A stretch of 64,000 nucleotides of DNA, taken from assembly GCA_026413225.1 (NCBI GenBank), contig CM048591.1, positions 44,435,303 to 44,499,302 of the forward strand, given 5' to 3'. The stretch is from Otis tarda. Its lineage: Eukaryota > Chordata > Aves > Otidiformes > Otididae. Numbering within the stretch: the stretch's first letter is position 1; every line of letters begins with the position of its first letter. The position numbers were made by a program, and so were the translations under genes. This document shows, piece after piece, positions 46,035 to 63,000 of this stretch. The notes below the pieces were generated by a model. That model made no database searches. It was not told the origin of the DNA and saw only the letters and a list, made by a program, of their open reading frames with translations.

Positions 46035-48826
46035 ATTGAAGTCTTTGGACATTACCTTTTTGCAGCCAGATGGTGAATGTACCTGGTTCTACATTGGAGT
46101 GTCAGGACCGAGGGCCATGTAAATTTGCACTGAAACCTGCAGCAGGGAAAGCCTCTGCCAGCTGAGATGGCAGCTGGAGCTGCCTGCGCTCTCCCAGGCC
46201 AGCTAATTCCCACTGCACGGAGGAGGGACACATCAGCCAGTGGCTCCTGTGCCCCCCCCCGGTGTGGCTGTCCCAGCCTTCGCCAACTGCGGAAAGCCGA
46301 AAGGAGCCCAGATTGTTCTCCCTCAAACACAGTCTGTGTTTTGAACAGCTATTTGTTTAGTCAAACAGAAAATCCCTAAAGAAAAGTTAACTGGGGGAGA
46401 GGAAACAGCCAGGGCTGTGTTTAGATTGCAGTGTGTGCTCAGCTGTCTGCCCTTCATGCTAATGGCAGGCATTTGGGATGGCTATCAGAGGGAAGGGGAG
46501 CAGAAGACAACCCAGTCACGAAGCACCAGGATAGCCCCTGGGCAAAGCAGTTTCATCACCCCCTTTCCAGCGCTGGGCAAAGGTCAAATTTTTGCATTAA
46601 ATTGTGGGTATTGTAGGCAAAGAGTTGGTTGCAAGCTTTTGTGTAAAACAGCTTACTTGGCTGCTACCTGAGCCTCTGACTATCGCTCAGGGAGGGGACA
46701 ATCTGTCAGTGAAGGATGCTGCCATGTGAATGGTGAGGCTTGGACTTGAGCAGGCCCAAATATTGGGCAGCTGGGCCACAGTCCAGCACACCTGTGTGCT
46801 ACTGTAGGCACCGCAGCGATGATCAGCCCACTTCTCTAGCACTTCATGACCACACACCAAGAGCCTACTACAAGAGCAGAGGGAGACTCTGGTGATGGGG
46901 ATGAGAAGCTGTGTCTGTCACGCACTGTGGTCTTCTGCAAGTCTAAGGGTAAGGTCTAGCGAAATCCCTGTGGATGTTCCCATATGGAGCAAGAGGAAAT
47001 TGCGTAAGTTACAGCATGAGACAAATCAGAGAAGCAGCATTCAGCTCTTGTCTCTGCCGCTGCTGTGGCCTTGTCATGGAGTCATCAAGACAGGGCTGCA
47101 ATGTGAAACAGTTTCCTAAAGTATATTGTTTCATGCCAGCCACTAGCTAAACCAGCTTCATCTCGCATCCAGGTGAAGGTCCCGTTGCACACACTGACTG
47201 TCAGTGCCCCATGAGGAACCAGCGCTGAAGTCCTTTTCCTTCTGCTGTGCTGTCCTGAAGCTTCAGGGTGTAATTTTAAGGTGCTCCACGGGTTGAGTGT
47301 GATCAAAGAGGGAGAGATCAAAAGAAACTCTGCTCTGCTGATGGTGAGAAGATAACAACCAAGCAGGTCCTTGGCCAGAAAGGTCCTATAAAAGACCTGG
47401 TGTGGTGTGTGTCTGCCACAGTGATTAAAGAGTTATTAAAATATTTGAAATGATTATGTAAATCAGATTGTAATTACCAGCATCCTGGTGTTCAATGGAC
47501 TGAGTATGCTTCAGCTGGCTCTCAGAGCCAGGCAAGGGAATGTATAGTGCACTGACTGATATCACATCTGTTCACATTCCCAAAAGGAGCTAACCCTTGC
47601 ATTTATTTTATTAGCAGAAGAGGGAAAAAAGATGCGTTGTGATTTACCACAGCTAACCTCTGTATTGAAGAGCCTAGAGTGATCAATCCACGGGTCACTC
47701 ATTTGATTTCAGAGGCCACAACAGCATGGTACTGGGTTTTTTTGTTTTGTTTTGGGTTTTTTTTGCCCCAGTCTTCCCATTTATAAAGCGGGAATAACAG
47801 CAGTTGTGAGTCACCACTGCTCTTACCCAAGAAGCACATGCACTGGTGTCTTTTTCCTCTTACCTGATTTTCAGGAAAACAAACTTTCAACAAGTATTTG
47901 AGTATTTCAATTGCCTCTCTCCTCTTCTGCAAGCAACTTTGTTTAACCTTCCCTCACATGATCTGTTAATGAAGCCCAGCCTGTAACTTTTAAGTTTAAA
48001 AATAATTCCTCACATCACTCACAGTCTCTAACCTTATCACGGGAAATGCTTTCCAGCATGTCAGCTTGCCCTTTAGACACCACTTGTCCAAGAACAACAG
48101 GAGACAGACAAGCAGATTTTTCTTTCATGCTTTGCAACTGTTTACAACAGCTTGAAGAAGCACAAACATTGCACTCAAGCACTGAAAGATTTACACTTCT
48201 CTGAACTTTATAACTGCTTCCGTTTCAAAATAGAAATGCTGGATCATTATTTGTTTAAATCAAAATGTGATTTCAAATATTAAATAGCGTATGAAATACT
48301 CCCCAAGCCTTTGAATTCCATTAAAATGCAAATCTCTAGAGTTGAGATGGGCAGCAAAACATTGGTCTTGGTCAGAGGAACCTTACAATTAGAGACAGGA
48401 TTTGCAACTTCCAACTTGTTACAATAAAATTTTAAATTAAGAGAGTCAGAAAATCCTAGCTACTTTTGTGTAAAAATTAAAAAAAAAAAATCCTTTTTAG
48501 TATAGGGGAAAAAACCACTAATGTCCTTTAAATTTTAGAGAAACTTCAATACAATGTGGAAATTATATTTGTGAACTTCTACATCAGCAATTGAATATGA
48601 AACTTCCCCACATCCTCCCACTATTTCCCCATGTTAGCTTTTAAAATCACAAATATCGGAAATTACTATCGTCCAGAAATCAAGGGGAGACACTGAGTAA
48701 AGAATGAGGAATCAATCAAACTGAGGTTTGAATTTTTAAGTATGTTAATTATACTGTGGTCAAAGCTTCAAAGCTGACTTCAAGTATGACTCAGTATTTA
48801 GCCTCTCTAAAAAAAAAACACAAGTT

Positions 48827-48860
48827 AAGGTAAAAGAAAAAAGAAGGTAAAAGAAAAAAG
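48827..48860. repeat. Perfect 17-bp tandem duplication
   Basis: The unit aaggtaaaagaaaaaag occurs twice head to tail at 48827-48843 and 48844-48860. Confidence 0.85.
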
Positions 48861-51800
48861 AAACTAAAACTACTAATTTTTTCCATGCATACAAAAATAA
48901 CTTTGTCAGAAAACCTCACAGGAAAATAATAACGCTTTTGGGAAACCCAAAGCCTGAAGTAGTGGTGATACTAGGACCTCCACCTGGTCTTTCTTGCAAG
49001 GCAAGCAATCCCTTGCATCATTCCCCAACTCCTGTGACCAAGTAAGACATTGAGATGCAAATAAAGTCGCCTTTGCCTCGTGGGCCAGCAGAGAAGCTGG
49101 AATGCAGTTTCTTATCTGGCTCTTGGGTGAGGAAATGATGGTTCTGCGAGGTCACAAGACTGCTGAAAACAAAGAGGTGCTTCAGAAGGGTTGTGTCACT
49201 GCTCCCCAGCCATCTCCCAGGTCTTCAGAAAACTCACAGAACCCTATCTATGTTCCCTTGAAGCAGATGCCGCTTCCTTTTCTAACCTAATAATGATGCA
49301 ACTAATTTAATTATGGGTGCTCCAGCTGAAGCACAGTTTAAATCTGATTTTTTACTAGGGAGAATCCAAAACAAAGATTCTTGAGTGGGTGCTTATAAAT
49401 GTTGTTAATGCCACAGGGACATTATAAACTCCAGAGCCAACTCAGATTTTTGGTGAGGAATGCCCAAGCTGGGGGGCTGGTTACTGTTCATGAACTGCAA
49501 GGAAGAGACACTGCTCATGCTTTTTCCATAGCCTTTTTGCCAGCCATGTTCAATCAAGTTAAGTAAAAAATATCTGTGGCTCCTAAAACTTTTCTGAAAC
49601 TGGTGCTAAAGTAAGTATTAACGTGAGTAGCATTTCTTAAGATGTTGTACGGATATCTGTTTTATAATTGTCTTCTCAGATTGAGCTTTCTGAAATAGTC
49701 ACTCTGGTGTTGGAAATTTACTGTGCTTTTTTTTTTTTTCCTGTAAGAAGACTCTTTACCATTAAATAGAGAATATTTTTCTGAAAAGGAAGTTGACTTC
49801 TTTTTTTAAAGTTTCATTTTCTTAAACACTCTACACTCTAGCTTTTCTTACGCATAAGCCAGACTCTGGCATGTAAAATTAACACAGTACTCTCTGCAAT
49901 ATACTTGTGCTTTTCTGAACTGGATCAATGTTTGGCTGAACAGAAGTACATATGTGACTGGAATTTTTTTTTTTTTCCTGTAGCATCTAATAAAAGTTGG
50001 TCAGTGAAAGCTTCCTATGAAATACAGTAATTGGCAATTGAAGGTAGATAACATTTTTAAGATACACCTTGACTAAGACCATGTTGCTGTAGAAGTCCAT
50101 TCTTAAGTCATGCTGTAGTAAGGTAAAATGACAGAAACCAGATTTGCGCCAGAGGACTTTAACCTGGTATAAATAAACATGTTCACAATCACAGCTTTTT
50201 AAGTAAGCCAGTCCAGCTTTTTTTTTACTCCAGGAATAAAGATCCTGAATTTAGTCATCTTCATAGTAATCAAAAATTTGGTGTTTGCCTAAATAAAATG
50301 TTCTTCCTTTGCTCTTTGGATAAATGGCATCCAAACAAACCACTTGTTTTTACCTCAGTAAGGATCATGGCACGTGAGTTACCTTGAGACAGCCCATCTG
50401 TGGGAGCTGCTTGTGCACACACTCTTGTCACAGTTAAGTGTGACATAGCTTATTCTGTTTACACTGCACAGACGTTTTTGATGTATTGCCAGCCCACTGT
50501 ACCTTTGCAAGTCAACTACCATTACAAAGGTAGTCCTCTTCTGATTTCTGGGTCTTTGTCTGGCAGATACAGACAAAAGCAGATACAGACAAAACCTGCG
50601 CTTTCCTCTATGTATTTGTACCAGGAGAACAAAGAAGAAAAAAGATTTAGAAGTACAAAACAAGTTTCAGAAATCCTAGATTCAAATAAGTAGAGTGATT
50701 CCAGAGGGGTAGGACTCTATTGCGCGCCTGGGATGTGAAGTGGCAGCTGAGTTTCATGTTGATGAGATGCTTCCCTGGAGATCAATGCTGAGTTCAGCCC
50801 TCCAACTGCAGAGGCAACACACCGCTATTCGATTTCTTGGGACTAAGAAGAAATGCATGGCCTCTGTCATCTGGTAACTTACTTGTAGGGTCAGATAGCT
50901 ACAGGGTAGTTGGCAATCTTTTGGTTGTCACAATGGAAACATGACCAGTTATTAAAAGGTATTGTTTCTGCGCCTTAGAAGAGTGTTATGTTTTTGGCAA
51001 ACTAGTTGGAGTTTTGCCTATATAGAGTTCCTCAAAAGCTGTTCTTTCAAAGCAATTTGGAAAGTTAACCTCCAAAAAGGAGAGACTTAAATTAATGGAC
51101 AAGTCTTCTTCCTTCAAAGTTTTATCTTTACATTATTGCAGAAAGGATTATGACTACTGCGATAAGCATGGCTATCTAGGTCTTCTCTGACTGGATGGCA
51201 TGGCTTCAGTTGAGTTCTTAAGCAGAAGAACTGAAGGAGCTTTTGATTTCACCCTTTCTCTCCGCTAACCTGAAAGGAGTGCTTTGCACACAAGACCCCC
51301 CCACGGTTCCTAGTCCCCACAGAGATGTTTTCAATAGAGCAAAGTCTGCTGTAGCTGGTGTGACTGCAGCAGGGTGTCACAAGGTTGCACAGTTTGATGG
51401 AAAATGATTTTTAGCAGTATCTGCCCAGTTATTACCTCTAACTGCTGCCACTGACCCTCTGTTCACTTCAGCAGACCACCACCATGCTGGGCTTGCAGTT
51501 TGGCATTTGAAGACATCATGGTGCACAAACAGGAGCAGTAGGAACAGTGCTGTGACAGAGGGATGTCTAGCAGCTGTGCAGTATGGCATTTTTACCTTGG
51601 CTGAAGTCATGAACAGTTGCTGCAGCATGGCTGGCTCACATTGATGACAATATAATATAAGTCTCGGAAACGAAATGTTTGTCCAGGAGTTGGAAGTAGT
51701 CCTAGGCCAGCTTCCTATCACAGGTTTCTAAATGGCACTCTTGTGATTACCAAGTTCTGGTCACAGGTGTTGCCATGCTGATTTCCCTTGCATGTACCTG

Positions 51801-54626
51801 CGTTTCTGCACCTGGGCTCCCAGGCTTCCTTGCCAAAATACCTGGGGAACTGATCTGGCCACACAAGAGTTATGACTCAGTGCAAACCAAAGTCAACGTG
51901 CTGCAGGTGAAAGTATTCCTGTCTCCTTTAAGAATTGCAACAAATTCTCAGTTAAGATTTCCCTTTGTACAGTAGTTAAATAAACATGTAGGGTGAACTT
52001 ATCTTCATAGTGAAAATGGTATGTGGCCTTTGTGCGTGTGTCCATGCACTAAAAGTATTCACGAGGAGAGGTAGCACAGTGGTATCTGACTACATAGTCA
52101 GTGCTAGCTGACTACATGGTAACTTCCCCAAAGAGACAGGACCTCATATCATCTGGAAAAGCATCAGTTTGTCCTGGTGCATCTCAGGGCGCATTACAGA
52201 GCAGGAGACATGTGATTTATGGTGCAAGAGCTTCTGTAATTTTGAGCTTACCTCCTGTCATGCCAGCTAACCATCTTGCCCTTGTAGAAAAGAAGTTCAT
52301 TGTCCATAGTTCATTGGGAACTTAATTGTAGCCTTTCAATGCTCAGCTGACATCAGATACAATTTCAGAAGCAAAGCTAACTAAGAAGTCCCATTGGATA
52401 GAAAATATGATCAAAAAGATGTTAAGTAAAAACCTTTCAAATCCCAGACAACTCAAAAAACCCCCTTACTATGAGTCAGTCAAACGATATGAAGTTCATC
52501 TAACTCTCCTCGGGTATCTACACATGAATTGCTTACATGTGAATTGTTTATGTAGTGAAAAGTTTCATGCTGGAAAGATACAAACACACAGTCTTAGTGC
52601 AAGCATTTTCATTTTCCTTTACAAATAAGGAAATGGGTCATTTTCCTTAGAAAAGGCTAGTCTTGAGACTAGAGATACAAATGGTTGAACAGAAAGGACA
52701 CGGGCATCTAGTTTAACTTTTAAAACCTACACACACTACTAATGTGTAGATGCAATGTTGATTGCTGCCGTGTATGTCACACTCTTTTTCTTCCTTTCAG
52801 AAGATGTTTCCATGATGTCTGTATGGTAAGTCAGCCACTAGCTGTATAACAACTTAAGGCAAAAACAGACCTTTCAGAGATTTCAGCCACAAAGACCACT
52901 AGAAATTTGATAATACAGCTTTGCAAAGCAAGATGAGCAAGTAATTCCTAAAAGCTGTAATGCATCAGTGTGCATTTGCTGCAGTCCTATTCTGAAGAAG
53001 TCTTTTCCATGTTTTACGTTCCTGCTCGAAGTGGCATGGCTGCACAAGTCTAAACCATCCTGATAGATCAGTCCTGAGTGTTCATATGCAAGCTTTCACT
53101 TAAGTAGTTTAGTTTTAAATTATCTTATTTTCTCTGAGGTTTTACAAGGCTTGCTTATGATTACTTACTAATCAAGGAGCACCATTGTTGGGTGTATTTA
53201 CACATTTTTTTTTGTGCAATCAGTACACTAGTTCAGTGGCAGGAGAATGCCATGGGTATTCTGAAAAGACTAAACAAACAGTCCAACTTCTCTTTATATA
53301 TTTGGTTCTGTGGGGCTTCCTGGGTCCAAAGACTGCTCCCAGGATAATCTGGGTAAGGAAACATGTATTGCTTGTTTTAATGACACACTGTGTGTCTTAA
53401 GACATCAAAAAAGGGAGAAGCACGTATCATATGATTTCTTCCTTTTCACTGTTGTGCAACAGTCTACAGACCTTGTTTTTCACTCTATATATGTGCTTTC
53501 AAGTTTGCAAGCTAAAGCCATCCACAACAAGAGTGGCTTTACAGGAATTTAAGGGGGAACCTCTTGCAGTTCTTCTACTACTAGAGGCAAGTTCTCTGTT
53601 AAAAATCAAAGTCTGTGTGTCATGTGTACCAAGGCCATGTGTAAATCTTTTAATATCTCACCTGTGCTGCACCTCCCGGTGTCACAGACAATGTCTTCCA
53701 GTAGACATTACTGCATGCTACGCATATTATCGCTAGCCACACTGGTGGTAAAATAGCTGACTCTTACCAGGCTTGGGTCCAGAGGCAGGAAAAAGCAGTT
53801 TTCACATATTAAATTATGGACCAATAAAAAGGCCTTTTCTGGAAATGTTTCTTGTACCGGTGTAACCGCCATGCCGCTGGGCCCGTGCTGAGTGGGAGAC
53901 GCTCCCTCACACCTGCCCGGTGCCAGTGTCAGGGAAGTTGCCCTACCTGCTGTGTTTAATAAAACCCACGGCACACTTGCAATGTCAGTGGCTCTCCAGG
54001 GCAGGAGCGGGCTGCAGCACCATCTGACACCTCTCTGAGGGGGCACAGGGCACCGAGGCATGCACACCAGCCCGTTTGGCCTCCGGCAGGGCACTGGGCA
54101 CCTGGTGCTGGAGACCATCGCGCAGCATGGGAGCCACCTCACCCACTTCATCTGAGCGAGGGCCATCAACGGGAACATCAGTGGGAACACGGGGATGGGG
54201 CTGGGCCTGCAACTGCAAGTGCCATTTCTCTCTTTTTTTTTCCCCAGATTTTGGGTTTTTTTTTTAGTTGCTGGCCTCAAGTCCTCCCTCGGTTAAATCC
54301 CAACCGGCGCGGAGTGCTACCACCATCTCCAGCTTGCCGGCACTCATAAAGAACATTTAGACCAACGTTGCCCAACCTAGCGGCTCCAGCGCTGCGGGAT
54401 GTGGGCGACTCCACAGCACCTTCAGGAACTCCGGGCCACGGGGGCTGCCCCGGCCCGATTGCCGGGCGGTGGGGCCGACCCTCCCCAGCCCCCGGGGGAC
54501 CGCGGGCAGCCCCCAAAGGAACAGCCCAGGCCAGCCCTGCTGCCCCGGCGCAGCCCCCCTCCCTCGGCGGCAGCCCGGTGCCCCAGCCGCAGGCGCGGCC
54601 CGGCGCGGCGACGCCCGGCCCGGCCG

Positions 54627-54670
54627 CCAATCGGCGCGGCGGGGCGGACACGGCCGCTGCGGCTATAAGA
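54627..54670 (+). promoter_or_regulatory. CTSL: CTSL core promoter: CCAAT, GC box, TATA-like
   Basis: CCAAT is at 54627-54631, a GC box (ggggcgg) at 54641-54647, and a TATA-like ctataaga at 54663-54670. The order and spacing place transcription start near 54,690-54,700. Confidence 0.7.
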
Positions 54671-54692
54671 GAGGCGACGGGGGCCGAGCGCT

Positions 54693-54736
54693 GCCGGTCC
54701 GGGGAGTCGGGACAAGCGGGAGTGGGGTCGAGCGAG
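54693..54736 (+). other. CTSL: CTSL exon 1, 5' untranslated
   Basis: This is inferred from the TATA-like box about 30 bp upstream and a strong GCGAG|gtgagc donor at 54737. It has no in-frame start codon. The start is approximate. Noncoding first exons are known in mammalian CTSL. Confidence 0.55.
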
Positions 54737-55213
54737 GTGAGCTGGTCAGGGCCGGGGCCGTGAGGCGGGGCGGGGTGGGGGCGGGGACGGGGACGGGAAG
54801 GCCTCGGCTCCGTCGTGGCGGGGCGGCTCCCGCCATTCCAGCCGCTTCCCGGGAGGCCGCCGGCCAGCCGCCCTGGCCCCGCCGCCCCGGCCCCGCCGCC
54901 CCAGCTTGTTTACAGCCGCGGCCGAGGGCCCCGCTTAGCCGGGACGGGCAGAGGCCCAGTCAGTTCACGGGAAAGGCCTGGCGGGGGTGGGGGAGGCCAG
55001 CCGCCCTGCCCGCCCGCCCCGGAGGGCTCTGTTCGGGGTGCGGGGTTTGCTTTCTCTGATCGGCTCGCGAAGGAGCGGGGGGCCGAGCTGCCTGCGGGCA
55101 GTGGGGCTCGGCTCGGGTCTGGCATCCCCCACTCCGTGCTGCGAAGCCGAGGGCGGCTCGCCGGCGCCGTGCTGCCTGACCGCTGTCCCTGCCTTCCCGG
55201 CAGATCTGCCAGC

Positions 55214-59726
<4,513 letters not shown>

Positions 59727-60022
59727 TTTGAAGACTGAACATTTCAGTACAAGAGGGGATTTAAACAATGACCAAACCCATGTTCATACATGTGGTAGAT
59801 TTGTATTCTTCAAAAGTCAACATTTTTTTTAAACTTTTGAAATATGTTTTACATGTTGGTGATATGGTTATAAATTAATGTAAATGTTGATATGTAAACA
59901 GCTTGTAATATTGCTGGCTTTTGACTGCTTAATCTAATAGATTCTTCTTTGTATTTTTCCTTTTTTTAAAAAATTGCAATGTGCCCAAAGGTTTACTTTT
60001 TAAATAAACACTTAAATTCTAG
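59727..60022 (+). other. CTSL: CTSL 3' untranslated region
   Basis: About 300 bp of AT-rich sequence. AATAAA at 60003-60008 is followed by T/G-rich sequence, so cleavage is inferred near 60,022. Confidence 0.78.
60003..60008 (+). terminator. CTSL: Polyadenylation signal of CTSL
   Basis: A canonical AATAAA lies 277 bp after the stop codon, with downstream TGTGTAC and TGTCTTT elements. Confidence 0.8.
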
Positions 60023-63000
60023 TGTGTACAGATGACTTGTCTTTCTGGTCTGTGTTTTCCACTTGGGACTTCTATCAAATAGGCCTCCTAAATCATGCCT
60101 ATATGCATGCCTCTCTTCATCAGTTACTAAAATCCACCCGAATCTGGGAATGGCTAACTGCCGTTAAAAAATGCAGTATAGTATTTCTGACACAACTTAT
60201 TTAAAACAGCAAGTAGAAAAATGTCTGTATCAGCTAAAGGAGAGGTGACTGAAAATCTGACCCTCATTCTTTGAAACTCTTTAGTCCCCAAAATGTGTCT
60301 TAAGTGAATTTTGGCTTAGTCCTCTGACCCAGAAGCAGTATTATCTCTGGTTCTTTGTACTTCATAACAAAGATCTTCAGTCTTTCTATGTCCTGCATGC
60401 AACATATGATTTCCACTCAACTTTAATACAATTTTTCTTGTAGCACCTCAAAGTACCACACTTCCATAGTTAGAGCAGTTGCCTCCTTTTGAGCGTTATA
60501 GGACATAGCAGGAACTCCTAAAGCACCTGCACTGTTAAAAGAAAGCTTGTTTCTTAAGATACATAGTACGTTTAATACTATCTTCCCCCTCCATGAGCTT
60601 TGACTGGGGGAAGGAGTAGGCATAGAAAAAGGAATGCTGGCCCTATGGGAAGTGAAATTGGGCCACTGTGTTAATAGACCCATAGGTTTTTATGCCCAGT
60701 ATCTTTCCTGAGTCTGATAGCCATGCACACTAGGGAACAACTGGACTGTGAATTATTGAAGCTGAATTTCCTTGATGTAGATAAATTAAGTCTTGAGGTT
60801 GCACTTTATAAACACTCTTCAAAAGAAAAATGAGATGAGGTATCTAGGATAATCAAAACTACTCTCCAGTTGTGAGTCTGTCAATGTGCTGCTTATAGGT
60901 GAATTCTTTCAACTTGAATCAACCATACAAGCTTCCTTTTTCTTTTTTTTTTTTTTTTTTTTTAAAGGAAGAACCTCCCTCATCCCTGTGGCTATTTAAC
61001 AAGCCACAGAGCAGAAATACTGGTTAGAATTTAGCTATTAAGCTGACTTGCTAGGCCTGTTATGAAGAACATCCACACTGCTTGGCGGAAGCTATAAAGG
61101 AAATAAATATGGAGCTTAACTGGTGATTCTCTAAAGGATTATGTTCAGAAGGAAACTGCAATGATCTTCTTCAAAATGGGAAGCAAGATCAAAATACTGC
61201 CAGGGAAGTGACTACCTAAGCTCCTTATGCAGCAGCTGCTTTTCATTCTTGCTGCCCTAGAACCAGGGGTGAACACAGACTTCTCCCTCTAAACACTTTA
61301 GAATCCTGGAAGGTGATGTTATTGTGAGCTTAGTAGCATGTAAGGCGTTACTGGTTTTCTCTACTGATTAAAACAACAAGACAGTGAGAATATCCAGTAC
61401 AGGGCGAGACCAGTACAAAGCCTGCCAGGACTTGAACTGCTGCAAAAAATGGGCAGCAGGAAAAGGTGTCCGGTTACGAAGGCCAAGGCTAATACAAGTT
61501 GCTGGGAAAATGAGATATTTTTTAATGAACAGATGGGAAATGAAAAGGAAATAACTTTCCAAAGCATATGCACATGAATGGGAATGTAGCTTACAAATGA
61601 GGCATCAGCCTCTGACTTTTTTAGATATAAAATGTGATAATGCAGCTGTTTGTATGCATTAAAACTTGCTGACTGTTCTGGCTGAACATCCTCTCTTCCG
61701 AGTGGAATAATCAAGAAGGGAACAGGTCATGCAGATAACTCAATATTTACACAGTCTTCTTTAGTAATGCCTTCATCCAGAACTGTCTTACATGACTCTG
61801 TAAACATTAAAATTTTGTGTAAGTTGCAGTGAGGCACACTGGCAGAAATTTGAAACCTGTTTCAAGAATTACATTAAATCCGGTTTTGAGATTCCACTGC
61901 ACTGGCCGTATCTTCTGTAGAGCTGTTTTTTCTTTGATTTGCTTTAGAAGTGCTATAAAATAGCAAATGATTCCATAATGGTATATGTCCTATCGGGGAA
62001 AGTGTCTTCTGTCTTCAAAGTTGTGTTCCTTTCTGAAGATTCAGGAAATGTATATTGTACGTGCCCATGCAGAAAGCTCTTGAGTTGTTCCCAGAAAAAC
62101 TACGTGTAATTAAAGCTCTTCGTGACTGTGTTCCAGTATTTTTCTTCAGGCTTTCTTTGGTTTTATATTCCTGCTGATAGCTGAGTTGCATTTATTACAA
62201 GATGTATTATTTTTAAAGATACTAGTGCACACATTTTACTAGTCAGTAAAACATCCTAGCTCGACTGTCCTGTTGAGGCCCTGTCTAAATTACAGCCACT
62301 ATTGTTGCTAATGAGGTCTTATGCATATTTAACTATGTGATTTGGGCACTATGTTACATGCATGGTAGATGGCAGTTCTATACGGTGACAAAGCTCTGCA
62401 GTTATTGCTGGCTTTCATCGTCATTGTGAAAATGAATTTTGATTTAAATTTGGGAAGAAAACAGGTTTTGCATTTGGTTTCCATGTGCTGTGTTTCTTAG
62501 GTAGACTGTGCTTCTAAAGGTCTCATAAGAATAACAGTTTCTCCGATCTGCCTGGTGAATGACTCTTATCAGTAGCTGATCATGAGTTTCTAAAAACAAG
62601 TATGCTTGAGGCAACAAAACCATGAAAATAACTTACTGCGCTTACACATGAAGTGCTGCTTCTTTAAACTCCAGTGAGAAATAAATGTAACTGTCATGTA
62701 GGAAACTATTTCTTTTCCTTTTAAAAACAGTCATCTTCTCATCCTGTCTGTGGCTGCTAAGGAGAATGTAATTTGGGGATTTTAAATGTGTGTTGTTTTT
62801 CATCTTTGCTAAGGTTAAATTGATTTCCAAACATTAACAGTGGAATAAATAAGCTTATTATCCCCCTATACAATCCATGCAGAAAGTAATTTTCAAAATA
62901 GTTTTAAGGACTACAGTGACAAAATATTTGTCATCTCACTCTGTTGAAACCTTACAGGGAAGCAAACATGTGATGTGTTGTATCAGTTAAGTTTTACTAT

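Larger units (their letters stand above)
35484..54300. other. Intergenic, 18.8 kb, no gene seen
   Basis: No coding exon, RNA gene or full mobile element was recognised. It holds simple repeats at 44122-44152, 45961-46034 and 48827-48860, a 21-bp palindrome at 44431-44451, and a C run near 46251-46260. A tiny CR1-ORF2-like scrap may lie near 44902-44931. A GC-rich patch at about 53,920-54,230 precedes the CTSL promoter. Confidence 0.7.

Noticed and set aside
53708..54280. 190-codon minus-strand open frame upstream of CTSL
   Set aside because: It lies in GC-rich DNA next to the CpG island, where stops are rare by composition; no domain, signal or splice support was seen.
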